Assembly: GCA_964017125.1 (NCBI GenBank)
Contig: OZ024915.1
Location: forward strand, 20,424,333 to 20,488,332
Direction of reading: 5' to 3'
Length of the DNA: 64,000 bases
Origin: Flabesymbios commensalis
Taxonomy: Eukaryota > Annelida > Polychaeta > Terebellida > Flabelligeridae
Every line of letters begins with the position of its first letter. The first letter of the stretch is position 1. The translations under genes were made by a program, and so were the position numbers. The notes beneath the pieces are model-generated. The model searched no databases, was not told the origin of the DNA, and worked only from the letters and a program-made list of their open reading frames with translations. This document shows positions 50,536 through 61,887 of this stretch, one piece after another.

Positions 50536-50680
50536 CGGCATTTGTAGTATTAAATAAGTAGCATCTATCTAAAAATGACAAGTGTGCGAAACAAGTACAG
50601 ATATTCATGCATAATGTACAGGAATAGCCTACAATTATCAGTCGATGGCTAAACTTCTGATCTACACGCCAACCATGACT
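50536..50680 (+). other. SLCO: Presumed start of the OATP 3' UTR
   Basis: Follows the stop codon. Contains ATTAAATAAG at about 50549 but no canonical AATAAA before the family E element at 50682. Confidence 0.4.
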
Positions 50681-50681
50681 A

Positions 50682-50788
50682 CCCGGCAAACGTGGGACAT
50701 TAACCCGATGTTGGTACAATGTTGGGCCACCGTCTGCGATGCGGGCCAACACTGTTCCAACATTAGGATAATGTCCCGCGTTTGCTAG
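50682..50788. mobile_element. Family E hairpin MITE
   Basis: CCGGCAAACGTGGGACATTA to TAATGTCCCGCGTTTGC. Both arms carry GGGACATTA. Confidence 0.72.
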
Positions 50789-51739
50789 ATAGTCGCCCTG
50801 GATAAAAAACATCTAAGTTTGGGTGGGTTCTTCATTTTGGCATCATATAGGATATGTCATAACATTACTCCACAGTGCATTATCCCTTTGTAATACAGTG
50901 GGACACACGTCAGCTACAAGAACTCTCCGCGGCAAGACGGCGGGCAAGAATTATGCCAGCATGGGTTCAAAGTATTTTGTTTGCTGTATTAAACATGTTA
51001 AAGCTCTTACTGTGAGTCATGCATGTCTAATGAGATTTACTATTTATTTGAATATTCCACCATCTAATGGTGAAAAAACGATGGACCAGTATTACACACG
51101 CATATGTCTGCTGTCTCCACCTGGCGGATCGGCAAAATCACAGACTCGGCTGAAGAGTGATGTTAATTAATTAATTAATTATAACACTTTTCTCAAGGAT
51201 TACACATATATGATCGTAAATGTTTTTTACAGTTTACTGAAAAATCTTCTTTTTTGGGGGGGGGGGGGGGTTAAAGAACAGTGATCGGGGTTTTCAAAAC
51301 GTAGTGGGATGTGTGAGTAAAGCATACACACCTTAGTCACTGTCGCGCCATGGAGCGAAGGCTAAGGCAGGGGAAATTATTGCAATAAAGCATTACGTGA
51401 TTGTAGAACGACCCCAAAGAGGATATTATCTCAGGCGACACAAGAAAGTGCCTTCTGCCTATTCTGTGAATCAGAAGCATATTTGTGATGGATAAAGCTG
51501 TGAAAGCAGTCACTGTGTTACATAGCCACCAGCAAAGAAAAATGACTTACAATATGTGTTCTCTCTGAATGTGACCTTGTTAATTAGGTCACTTGACTAC
51601 TCATATCATTTTGTACTATAACATGTTTATAGTGTATTATATTATTTTTTTTCTGGCTAATTTATGCACGCAATGATAATGTTGCGGGCACCATTGACAC
51701 ATAAATCGGATATATATGCACACCCCTGTTAATACGACA

Positions 51740-51995
51740 GGTTCACCCACTGTTGCTTAATGTTGGTTTAGCGTCGAAGATGATGGACCGACACTAAGCC
51801 AACATTGGGTGAATGCATCCTGTTTCTGGGGCTGTTTAGGGATACTCATGGGGGATGGGGTGTGTATTCTCAAATGCCTCAACCCCCAAAATCGCAAGAC
51901 GTTAGCACAATGTTGGTTTCATGATGGGCCAGCGTCGCAGACGGTGTACCAACATTAAACCAACATTGAGCTAACGTCTCCTATTTGCTATATCT
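51740..51995. mobile_element. Two family E hairpins
   Basis: 51740-51825: GGTTCACCCACTGTTGCTTA... and inverted AAGCCAACATTGGGTGAATG. 51892-51990: AAGACGTTAGCACAATGTTGG... and CCAACATTGAGCTAACGTCT. In each, the arms match their own partner (TTCACCCA; GTTAGCAC/GAGCTAAC) better than the other copy. Confidence 0.7.
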
Positions 51996-52020
51996 ATTCA
52001 CAGTAACGAGCGAGTGCATA

Positions 52021-52130
52021 CCCAGCAAACACAAAACATTTCTATAACACTTGTACAATGTTGGACCAACGTCGAAGACGTTGGGCCGACGTTGTACAAA
52101 TGTTATAAAAAATGTTTTGTGTTTGCTGGG
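52021..52130. mobile_element. Family E hairpin MITE, complete (110 bases)
   Basis: CCCAGCAAACACAAAACATT to AATGTTTTGTGTTTGCTGGG. Centre GGACCAACGTCGAAGACGTT. Arm type CTATAACACTTGTACAATG. The best complete copy in the window. Confidence 0.85.
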
Positions 52131-52888
52131 AATAGCTCGTGAATTGTGCAATAACAGTGTCTTCGTTCGTATTGTTCAAAATATGTCTCATGGAGATTAT
52201 TCTCAAAATAGAAGAGTCGTCGCTACCTCCTGCCCAGCGGGACCAATTAATTTTGGGAATGATCCGGTTTCAGGATTCGGATCACGAGCGGCGGAACATT
52301 GTCCCTGGCTGGCTCCAGTATTTTTCAGTTTTCACTACAGTATGTACAGAGAACATTTAAAATGGTCTCCCTGCTTAATGTAGTGAAAACATTTAGACCT
52401 CCTTTTCAAAGTGAAATCAAATGAAAAAATAAGTATTTATTGCATGAGTGTGGTTTCAGATAATTGATGTACATAGATTTTGAGTTGTGTTTGCTTTAAC
52501 TACGCATACGTCTTTCAAGTATTTCTGACCAAAAACTGTGGTGTGATATTGTGCCATGTCTAGTATGTGGTTTCCATGGGTACTCAAAAATACAGTTGGT
52601 GATGCTTTAAATAGTAATTAAAATAATATACACTAGCATTTGAAAATAATTTGTGTTTGGCGCTGTAATTATCTATGCATTTCTTCAGATAGAAGAGCAG
52701 CAAATTATTAGCGTAGTAGTTTAAATTATGTCAACTCTTTCACCGCCGGCCACCCCAGCAAACATAAGGTGCTCTCTCTTAATATGTTTGCACTGTGTCT
52801 GATCGAAGAAAATAGAATGTTCCTTGGTCTAATCGTTGCTCGCGTTAGATGCAGCATTTTCGCGCCGCTATGTGGCTTTTCAAAAGCT
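52131..52888. other. No gene recognised
   Basis: An open frame of 110 codons exists from 52051 but starts inside the hairpin MITE and shows no family resemblance. The rest is AT-rich. Confidence 0.4.
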
Positions 52889-53134
52889 CTAACCCTTTAA
52901 CCGCCAGTGTCGCATATATTCGGGTTTTCATTTTTTATTAGCACATTACGTACCACCTTTTAAACATGTTAAAGATAAAATGTGACATCAATCAGCACTA
53001 TTTGAAAACAGTTGACCTCCATTTTGTCAAATCTGAATAATTTTCACTCACTTGAAGCTGTGGATCGCGTCAGCGAGACACAACTTCAAGTGGGTGAAAA
53101 TTCAGATTGAATAATTTGGCGGTTAAAGGGTTAA
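52889..53134. mobile_element. TTAA MITE, family A (well preserved)
   Basis: CTAACCCTTTAACCGCC to GGCGGTTAAAGGGTTAA. CACTTGAAGCTGTGGATCG / CGAGACACAACTTCAAGTG. Confidence 0.82.
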
Positions 53135-53990
53135 ACACTTTTTGCGCTTTTAGTGTTAAGATGGTATTGACGAAATCGATATTTACCATATTTACTAATC
53201 CATTATTGCACGTTGGTCAAATTGGTGGCAATAATCGTTCAAATAAGATAACAATGATAATTTCCGACCAGTGATTTTAATCCCTATGAATTGAAAGGGC
53301 GTGATTCTCAAAGTGACAAATAAATCCTTTCGCCCAACGAGGCGATTTGGACTTTGTCTTACGACTTTACTTATTTTTTGAGAAAAACCGTTCAGAAAAA
53401 GGGCTTTGTAGAATGGATACAATCTTTACCGATACATGTATGTTCGGGTTGATAGCGTACATGACATTAAATATATTTCTATTGATACGTTGTAATTATA
53501 ATATGTGACAATAACTTATTTTGAAACTTTTAAGGCTTAAGTGTTATAAGCTTAAGTGTTATATTTTGTAACTATGGCTTAAGTGTTATAAGCGGAATAG
53601 AACTTGCGAATGCAAGTTGGGCAGTGTTGCATAATTGCATAAAACATATATGATGCTTATTTTTTTGCACCTAACTTATCCTTTCATCACCAAAGCTATC
53701 ATTCGTAAGCTGAATGCTGTTCCATTTAGCTTACACAAGTGGATTTTGGTGACGAAAGGGTTACACACGTAGAGTGTACATCACTAGCCTCATCATTACC
53801 TACTTGCTATGGACATTAACTTGAATTCGTCTGAAGCATGTAATATGATTCTTAGGTTGTTATAATATGTTCTCCTGAAATATTCAGTCAATGTTTGGAT
53901 AACTAAAGTAACCAAGGTTATGGTGTGATAATCAAGCACCTTTCTATAATATTATAGGCAATGGCAAAGGCATACAGCAGTCAACATACC
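53135..53990. other. No gene recognised; short local duplication
   Basis: GCTTAAGTGTTATA is repeated three times at 53535-53592. At 53695-53750 GCTATCATTCGTAAGCTGAA and TTAGCTTACACAAG form a weak hairpin ending in GAAAGGGTTA. Confidence 0.4.
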
Positions 53991-53991
53991 G

Positions 53992-54060
53992 TCCCCTTGG
54001 ATATGAAAGGGTGTATCGGCCACTAAAAGTGGCCGATACACCCTTTCATATCCAAGGGGA
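53992..54060. repeat. Perfect 69-base palindrome (32-base arms)
   Basis: TCCCCTTGGATATGAAAGGG through GTATCGGCCAC, a 5-base TAAAA spacer, then the exact reverse complement. Weaker inverted matches outside it (GGCAAAGGCATACAGCAGT and CAGCAGTTGACGT region, 53958-53990 and 54075-54105) suggest it is the centre of a larger hairpin MITE. Confidence 0.88.
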
Positions 54061-54649
54061 AGCTACGTCATTAAAGAATATACGTCAACTGCTGTTTGCC
54101 AGTGCAGTGTCGTGATTATATATTTATATTCAATGTGCTTTGTGATAATATTTAAACTAGACATCCAAAATGTGTTTTTTGCTGGTTGCTTTGAGATTAC
54201 TGTTTGAACACAAATTCTCACTTCGGAAAGTGTGTTGTAAGTAAGCGCCTCTGTAAGGGATGTGATCCATAATTGGGACATCCCACAAAAAATCATGTTA
54301 TTCCTGGTAAAGAATATTCGCCATTGGCAATCTCTCAAGGAGTACAATTCTCTATTCATGCTATTGTGTACTGTACTTTTACTAAAGTATTTTTCAATTA
54401 TGGCATACCTCGATATGCACCAGAAATTAATATTTGATGATAATTTACATTAATTAAAAAATATTACATAGTAATACTGGATAGAAAAAGTAATTCAAGT
54501 TTTGTGATATTTCTGACATCCTGAGGCATGCTGGGAGCAAATGATAATGCTCTCATTCTGGTGATAATATATTTGTTATATTTCGAATTTTAGGCATGTC
54601 TGTATCATAAAATGGGTTGATGTTAGTTTTCTAGAACTGGTTGAATGAA

Positions 54650-54730
54650 ACTTTGACCCGATGCTGTTATCATGTTGGGCCACCGTCAGCGACGCTGGCC
54701 CAACACGATAACAGCATCGGGTCAAAGTCC
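54650..54730. mobile_element. Family E core hairpin
   Basis: CTTTGACCCGATGCTGTTAT / ATAACAGCATCGGGTCAAAG with GTTGGGCCACCGTCAGCGAC centre. The arms are identical over about 32 bases. Confidence 0.78.
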
Positions 54731-54859
54731 CGTTTTTACAGACTACTTGATCGCGATTCGATCTTGAGCACCCGTTAACCCAGCCCACCAAATCGTGGTA
54801 TCGATTTCTGAAAACATTACATTTAACCCTTGCATATCTAAGCACGACTATATTGGTTT

Positions 54860-55090
54860 TTAAACCTCAAAGTGCTGAATTTTTTTTGTATAAAACATAG
54901 AGACCAAAGAGTTTTTTCGATTTGAAATCATCCTATATGTCTTAGTTAGCTCCTCCTGATTCATTTGAATACCTATGTTATGGGTATACGGCCATTAGAA
55001 ATATTTTTACTCTTACAGTGCGGGGATCGACTTTGGTCGTCAGAATCTGACGTCTGCGACTAAAGTCGATCCTCGCGCTGTAAGAGTTAA
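54860..55090. mobile_element. TTAA MITE, family B
   Basis: TTTTAAACCTCAAAGTGCTG to GTAAGAGTTAA. Core GGGGATCGACTTTGGTCGTC / GACTAAAGTCGATCCTCG. Confidence 0.72.
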
Positions 55091-55290
55091 TCTGTTAAAT
55101 TGGGCGATCAAAACAGTGTTATTGGGAGCGAGACAACTGTTTAAACATCCAAGATTTGATATTGTTTGGTCTCAAATTGAATGAATATGGGTAATTCCCA
55201 CTCACTTGAAGTTGTGTGTCGCGGTAGCGAGACGCAACTTCAAGTGGGTGAAAATTGAAATTGTTTAATTTAGCGATTCAAGGTTTAATA
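55087..55290. mobile_element. A2-type TTAA MITE adjoining family B
   Basis: Shares the TTAA at 55087-55090. Core CACTCACTTGAAGTTGTG, loop TCGCGGTAGCGA, arm CGCAACTTCAAGTGGGTG. Confidence 0.7.
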
Positions 55291-56030
55291 GCAATGTCCG
55301 CACTGTTTTATCGTTATCACCCACTAACTTGGATTCTATATGTTTGCTCATTGTTGAAAGAGATTGAGAAAAATTCAAAACTTCTCATTCTGCAATCGGG
55401 TGATCTAGGAAAAGGCTGTTTTACGATTGAGTAATATAGATGAACCAAAGATAGCAGTCCTACCACCACTACATCATAATTCATCCCTCATATACATTTG
55501 TTCACAAATTCGGCTTATTTAGATTTAGTAATTTTGAATACCTGATTATATCATTACCTAATTTGAATACCTGATTATATAATTACCTAATTTATCAGTG
55601 TGTTTTTTGTATGGTTTACTACTTCTCATATTTTTGTTATTTTACATGCACTTTTCTATATTTATTTGAGTTGTTATATATCTTCATGTGTTTCTTTTAT
55701 TTATTGTGACTTCGAAGAATACTCGGCCATGCAGAATAATAATAATAATCTAAATACAATCTACTGTCTTACTACTGTCGCTCAGAGAAATATTTTCCGT
55801 TATAAGTTTACCCTTACAGACCTATGCTATATAATTCAAACCGCGACCCATACCTTGTGGGTAACAATTACTTAGATAAATGTGCAATTGAGATAAAAAC
55901 AATCTAGCAAATTTAAGTTTCAGTTCTCTTTCAAATTGTCACACAAAGGCATCGAGTCTGCTCTACTTCGCCCTAGATTCCAGCAAACACGAGACGTTGA
56001 GCCAATAGTGGGTTATTTGTAACTTTAAAT
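55291..56030. other. No gene recognised
   Basis: AT-rich. A partial family E left end (CCAGCAAACACGAGACGTTG) at 55979. TACCTAATTTGAATACCTGATTATAT is partly repeated at 55540-55590. Confidence 0.4.
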
Positions 56031-56035
56031 TTGAC

Positions 56036-56247
56036 CCAAGTTATCCCAGCGCGGGGATCGACTTTAGTCTTTAAAATCTGACGTCTGTAGACGTCAGATT
56101 CTGATGTCTAAAGTCGATCCCCGCACTGTAAGAGCAAAAATATTTATAATGGCCGTAGACCTATAACATGGGTATTCAAATGAAGCGGAAAGAGCTAACT
56201 AAGACATTTATGTTTTTTACAAATTAATTCAGCGCTTAAAGGGTTAA
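56036..56247. mobile_element. TTAA MITE, family B
   Basis: Core GGGGATCGACTTTAG, GACGTCTGTAGACGTCAGA, AAGTCGATCCCCGCACTG. Right end CGCTTAAAGGGTTAA. It ends 42 bases before the long-TIR transposon. Confidence 0.72.
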
Positions 56248-56338
56248 GATAATACATTACAGCAGAACACAATCATGTTGTAATGTAGATAGTCCTTGGG
56301 CCAGGGGCCGATTTTTTACGATTTAGTACCAATTGGGG

Positions 56339-56617
56339 CACCCTGCCCAGTCAGGTCAGACCGTCAGACTACCAGTCTGACCTTGACAACAGGTGTGTGT
56401 AAGGCCTGTACGAAATGGAGGGGGTGCGAGCATCATGAATATTCATTATGACGTCACCGGCTGACTGACTGTGGTATGGAGGTCACACTCAGGTCAAATT
56501 GTCTGGCCAGCAGGAGTTGGGCAGGGAAGAGGGGGGTTCTAAACACATAGCACATATACGTGATATCAAGGAGTCTGCCGGTAGCAGACAACTGGATAGA
56601 TGAAGATGCAATTGGGG
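56339..56617. mobile_element. 279-base insertion flanked by CAATTGGGG duplications
   Basis: CAATTGGGG occurs at 56330-56338 and again at 56609-56617. The right arm of the same transposon carries the uninterrupted sequence (GTCACCCCAATTGGTAC near 60871), so the segment between is an insertion with a 9-base target duplication. It starts CACCCTGCCCAG and has no coding content I can see. Confidence 0.6.
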
Positions 56618-57441
56618 TGACTAAACTTTGTTGTGATTTTCAGTTAGATACATATATGAGGGGCCTAAAAAAGTATGATGGCCCTTTCAGAACGGTAGCT
56701 TAAGGGCAGTATTCTCAGTTTTAAAGAGAGGGGGGTCTCTAAACCAAAAAGTAAATATTAACTATATCTTTTTATCTCTGTGTCCTACAAAAATCCATAA
56801 TATATCGTTTCTGGCATAATTTGGGTCAAGGAATCCGTTTTTGATGTTTTGGAAATGATCTAACCAATATTTTTCCGACAAATCCAAGATGGCCGCCAAT
56901 TTTAAGCTGTATTTCTTCGCTCTATGATATAACGAGTTTATTTACGTCTATGATGTTCGATTTTTTTTGGGCAAAAATTCTAGTTATGGGCAATTAATCT
57001 AGCATCAAATTAAACTATTTTTTTGTATATCTTGCAAATTTAAATAAATTCAGTTCAGTTATCCAACAGACGTGTACTTTATAACACTTAAGGATGTGAG
57101 GACCGAAAACGTATCTCTATGAAATGTGTAACAATAAGGCATACATGTCCAATGTTGGTCTATATTATCTATTCTTTTCTTGGTGGAATAAAATAATACA
57201 TATCTATATTTTTCCACAAATTGAAAAGAAACACTAATTATAAATAAATTAATGATAACAGGGTTCATTACTTTAGATTCAGATTAGATACGTTGTAATC
57301 ATGGTAATAGTGGTATGTCATAAATATGATTGGACCAAAATTTAATACATTCTGGGGTAACTAGAAAAAAACTACATTAGATAGCTTCGTATGCCTTAGA
57401 CATAAACAAAAATGTATGATGACCTTTTTCAGAACGGTAGC

Positions 57442-57685
57442 TTAACCCTTAAAGCGCTGAAATATTATTGAATAAGCCATGGAAACTAAAGTGATTTTTC
57501 AATGTGAAACCATCCTAAATGACTTAGTTAGCTCTTTCCGATTCATTTGAATATACCTATGCTGTAGGTCTAGGGCCATTATAAAACAAAGTATTTCTTT
57601 CAGTGCGGGGACCGTTTCTATACGTCAGAATCTGTAGACGTCAGATTTTAACGTATAAAGACGATCCCCGTGCTGAAAGGGTTAA
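57442..57685. mobile_element. TTAA palindromic MITE, family B, inserted in the transposon's left arm
   Basis: Bounded by TTAACCC and GGGTTAA. The core has ACGTCAGAATCTG...CGTCAGATTTTAACG. It splits the arm motif GAACGGTAGCTTAA; the unsplit motif is still seen at about 56693-56708 and, inverted, near 60778-60790. It therefore targeted a TTAA and is younger than the host element. Confidence 0.75.
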
Positions 57686-58099
57686 GAAAGTTATGAGATA
57701 TTTTGTATTTCAGAGAAGAAATAACATACATATATATGTACATTCGAAATTCAATATTTTTGCCGCGCATTCAAAAAGTAACATCCAACGAAACTGTCAC
57801 ATATAAATGGCTTTAGCTCTACTAGGGGTGTGTAGTGTAGACTAATAAAGGCTTTACCGCGTTACGTCAGTCACAACATCACTTCCTTAGGTCACATATC
57901 AACATTTCTTATGTAGGGTGTGGACCATGGTTTAGTTGGTAAAACTGTTTGATGCAGGTTCTTCACCCACTCTGACATCCATGTTTTGAAGAAAAAATGT
58001 TTTTTCCCCACTCCCTTGTAAGCAATCAGTATTGTGAGGATACTCCATCAAGGGACTTCATGAAAACACCATGAAAGAATGAGTAGAATTCTTCTTAAT

Positions 58100-59310
58100 C
58101 TTTCATGTAGACTAAATATATGAGGGTATACAATTCTCAAATGATAAGACTTCCAGAGGAACACCCGATAATTTACAAACATTTTACAGGGGGAGGCTTC
58201 AGCGTTCAAATTATCAAAGAAACCTTCTTGGTCGAATACCTGTTGACGAAGCTATTGAAGAAACCACAGACAAGGATACCCCAAACTGCAGGTGGTACCA
58301 AGGTGTCAGCACAAAACCATCTGCAATGAGTAAATACTACCTCAATGTTGAATATAGAAGTACAGCTGTGTTATTGAAATCGACTCTCCACATAATATTC
58401 ATTTAGATCTTCAGCCATCACGTGTTAAAAAAGATGAAACTGACATCCAATCCGTTGTGGAGCTACTGCAAACCAGTTGAAAAAATCCTTTTAAAAAAAT
58501 CCGATGTAATTAATCTTTCAGTTGGTACAAAGAACTAGATACGCGTATGCTGCTTCATGCAAAACATGCCGCTAAATATTAGACCCACAATGATGTTGTT
58601 CTTGTGGCAGATGCCACTGATATCTTCATTATTAGCCTTGCATTTAGCACTAACATACAGTGTCATTTATATATGCAAAGTTGTATTAAAGCTCGACATA
58701 GATTGATAGATATTACCTCATAGGACTACATTTATAGTGTTACATTTATAGGGCTACATTGTTACACAGGATGCGACACCATAAGTTCCTTTTCGGGTCA
58801 CGGTATTAAGCTTGGTGCATGGACACTAGTCATAAACAATCACAAATTTAGAGATGCATTGGTAAATCTTGGTTGAAACTGGGCACTGTCACCAGATCTC
58901 TATGACGCACTCCAAGAGTTCACATGCCGTTTATATTGTCCAAAATCATTAACGTGTGATATAAAAATTTCCAGGGATAAGAAGGGCATCATGCGGAGAT
59001 AGCTATATACCAGCATGCCAAATATCAAGCAGGCATATGTCACAGGAGTTTGGTTATCTGTCCTGATATCCCTCGTCCTGATGATGATAGCGGCTGGATT
59101 TTCGATGCTTAGATAAAAACATGAATGTATGGCTAGTTCTTCTGCTCCAGAGGCTGTGCTAAATCTCCTCTCGTGTAGGCCTACTTGTAAGCGTATTTGT
59201 AAACTGCCAGTGTCAATGTCTTGAAAATAGATTAAAATGTACAAATGCAGAACTGTATAAACATGTAAGATGAAAAGGCACTCTTCGGATGATGACACAG
59301 ATGATGATAA
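58100..59310 (+). pseudogene. Decayed copy of a multi-copy uncharacterised invertebrate protein, inside the long-TIR transposon
   Basis: Reading fragments in different frames gives, in order, LPEEHPIIYKHFTGGGFSVQ, DTRMLLHAKHAA, NDVVLVADATDIFIISLAFS, IKARHRLIDIT, LHCYTGCDTISSFSGH, LYDALQEFTCRLYC, APEAVLNLLSC and a cysteine-rich tail CQCQCLENRLKCT. From memory this order, with the TGCDT..F motif and the Cys tail, is shared by large families of uncharacterised proteins in coral, mollusc and echinoderm genomes, which look transposon-borne. The function is unknown and no transposase catalytic residues were identified. This copy is broken by several interruptions and is non-functional. Confidence 0.6.
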
Positions 59311-60903
59311 ATTATAATACTAAACACCCAAATTTCTTGTGTGATAGATTGAAAAGTTCGTTCAACGAAGTGTTCACACGTTAAACAAAGACAAATGCAA
59401 TTAAAGACATATTCACCATTGCATTTACAGCTTGTGTTTAAATATATATAGTGTATCACATGATTGGATCACATGGCTAAGTAGTAGGCCTACATGTCGA
59501 TATTTACATGTACTGTACACCATAATACTGTAGTTTTTTTTACAGAGCTGAATGGTAGTAATGATTTGGGTAGCATGTTTATTTCATTTATTTTATCGAC
59601 ATCTTAATTTGATTTTAACTGATTTAGCACTAAAAAAGAACAGTAGGTTTCTGTTCTGTTTTAAATCGTAAACAATGATCAAGCTGAAAAAGAACATTCT
59701 TTATGATCATCATTACTGCTGAATTCAAATTTATACAGGTGAAACGGATTTAATACATTACGCTAAAATCAAATAACTATACCTCGTTATCCTATTCAAA
59801 CTACTATATCGAGCTACCATGGCTTATCAGATATATACTATGTTGATAATTAATAAAGTTGATAAATAACCACCATGCTACAGATTCATGATAACAACCG
59901 AAGAAATATATACTAGTATTACTATAATTACAGTGTATCTAATCTAAAACGTCCACCAAGAAAAGAATGGATAATATCAACAAACGTTGAACATAAAATA
60001 AAAGGCCGTATCGTTACCGTTCTTAAAAGGACATCATACATTTGTGCTCATGTGTAAGGCATACAAAACCGTTTAGAGTAGTTTTTTCCAGTCACCCCGA
60101 ATGGTACTAAATATTGGTCTGGCTCAATCACATAATTTTGATAACAACCACAACATAGCATACCACTATTAATATGATTACAGTGTATCTAAATCGAAAA
60201 CGTTTAAGTTAGAAATGAGCCATACATGCTATCATTAATTTATTTATAATTGGTGTTTCTTTTTGATTTTGTTGGAAAAATATAAATATTTGTTATTTGA
60301 TTCCACCAGGAACAAAATAAATAATATAGACAAATATTAGACATGTATGCCTTATTGTGACACATTTCATAGAGATACGCTTTCGGTTCGCACAACAAGT
60401 GCTATGAAGCACGCGTCTGTTGGATAACTAAACTGCTTTTATATTTACAAGATATACAGAAAAATAGTTTTTTTAATGCTAGATTGATTGTCTGACCAGA
60501 ATATTTACTTACAAATTTTCGAACATTATATAGACATAAATAAACCAGTTATGCCATAGAGTTAAGAAATACAGCTTTAAATTGTCTTCCATCTTGGATT
60601 TGTCGGCGAAATATTGGTTAAATCATTTTCAAAACATCAAAAACGTATTCCTTGGCTCGAATTATGTCAGAAACGATGTATTATGGATTTTTGTAGGACT
60701 AATAGATGAAAAGATATAATTAATAATTACTTTTTGATTCCGAGACCCCCCCCCTCTTTAAAACAGAAATTACTGCCCTTAAGCTACCGTTTTGAAAAGG
60801 CCATCATACATTTTTAGACCCCTCATATATTTATCTAACTGAAAATCACAATAAAGTTTAGTCACCCCAATTGGTACTAAATTTTGGTCTGGCCCAAGGA
60901 CTA

Positions 60904-61887
60904 AGAGTGTCTCTGAAGCTTCACCATCAACCCTTCATGCGCTAAGCACGACGATAAATGTTTTAAATCAGTTTAATCGACAGAGTAAATCAGTTATTGG
61001 AAATGAAATGTATGTTTCAACATCAACATACACATTGTATTTGTCACAGATCAAGCGAATACGTACATCACCTAACAATTTAAATTATTTGGGTATTATC
61101 ATGATTATTTTAGCTTGCTAAATCGAATGCATTTATCGTCAAATAAACTTGTAATCACGCCACATGAAATAAACAGCGTTAATTTAATAATTTATGACCA
61201 AGATCAGTGTAAAGCGTGAAGGAAAATCATCACCAAAGGAAATATATATAATGCCACTAATGTCTATTGTAGATACAAAAGAAAGTCAAATGCACAAAGT
61301 CTGTTGAAATTTGAAAATCAGACCCAACAGAGTAAGCTTTTGTGTTCACCAGGTGATAAGATATCAGCAAATACGTACAAATCGTATGTGTTTACTGAAT
61401 GGGTTTATTCTGTGAAACGCAGTGACGTCACCGGGAACCGTTTAGAATGGGAACTCGTGAAAATAAAGCTACATAAAACCCCCTCCCCCATACTTCTTTG
61501 TATTAGCCACCTCGGTGACAACAATGGAGGTCAAGGCTATTGAGTTTCACAGAATTATAAAAAAAAATCCGATATTGGCATCCGCAATCCGACATTTTGC
61601 TGACACCATGTAGGCACCTTCTATAAAAATCGGGCTCGCAGGACATTTTGGAGGAATACTCGATGTAATTAGGGGCAAGCGAATTCATACGCACATTATT
61701 ATTCGATATGTAAAATGAGATCTAAACTGTTCTGATCGACAGACAAAATCCAAATAATTTCCCTTTAATTTTGATGGTGATCGAAATCAGAAATCGCCAC
61801 ATTATAATGAAGCGCCCACTCATTTAATTTCGACATAGTGAAAATTCTTATTATAATGGCATAATTGTAGAAATAAACACATACTAT
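60904..61887. other. No gene recognised
   Basis: A 79-codon open frame (61304-61543) has no recognisable family. A2-like motifs (AAGCACGACGATAAATG...GTTATTGGAAATGAAATGTA) near 60930-61090. Confidence 0.4.

Larger units (their letters stand above)
56290..60903. mobile_element. 4.6-kb DNA transposon-like element with about 0.9-kb terminal inverted repeats
   Basis: The ends read GTCCTTGGGCCAG and its reverse complement, bordered by TA on both sides (a possible TA target duplication). The left arm runs 56290-57441 (about 1150 bases, including a 279-base insertion at 56339-56617) and the right arm about 60012-60903. They match base by base over most of their length, including CAGTTAGATA..TATGAGGGG, a region around tttgatgttttgg, and TCCAACAGACG. 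Short motifs such as GAACGGTAGCTTAA are repeated at both edges of the left arm, so the arms have internal repeats. Between the arms lies a decayed gene (58100-59310). Superfamily not recognised. Confidence 0.75.

Noticed and set aside
50823-51170. 115-codon frame after the OATP gene
   Set aside because: No motif, no conserved pattern and no splice context recognised.
61304-61543. 79-codon frame
   Set aside because: No recognisable family; length is within chance for the region.
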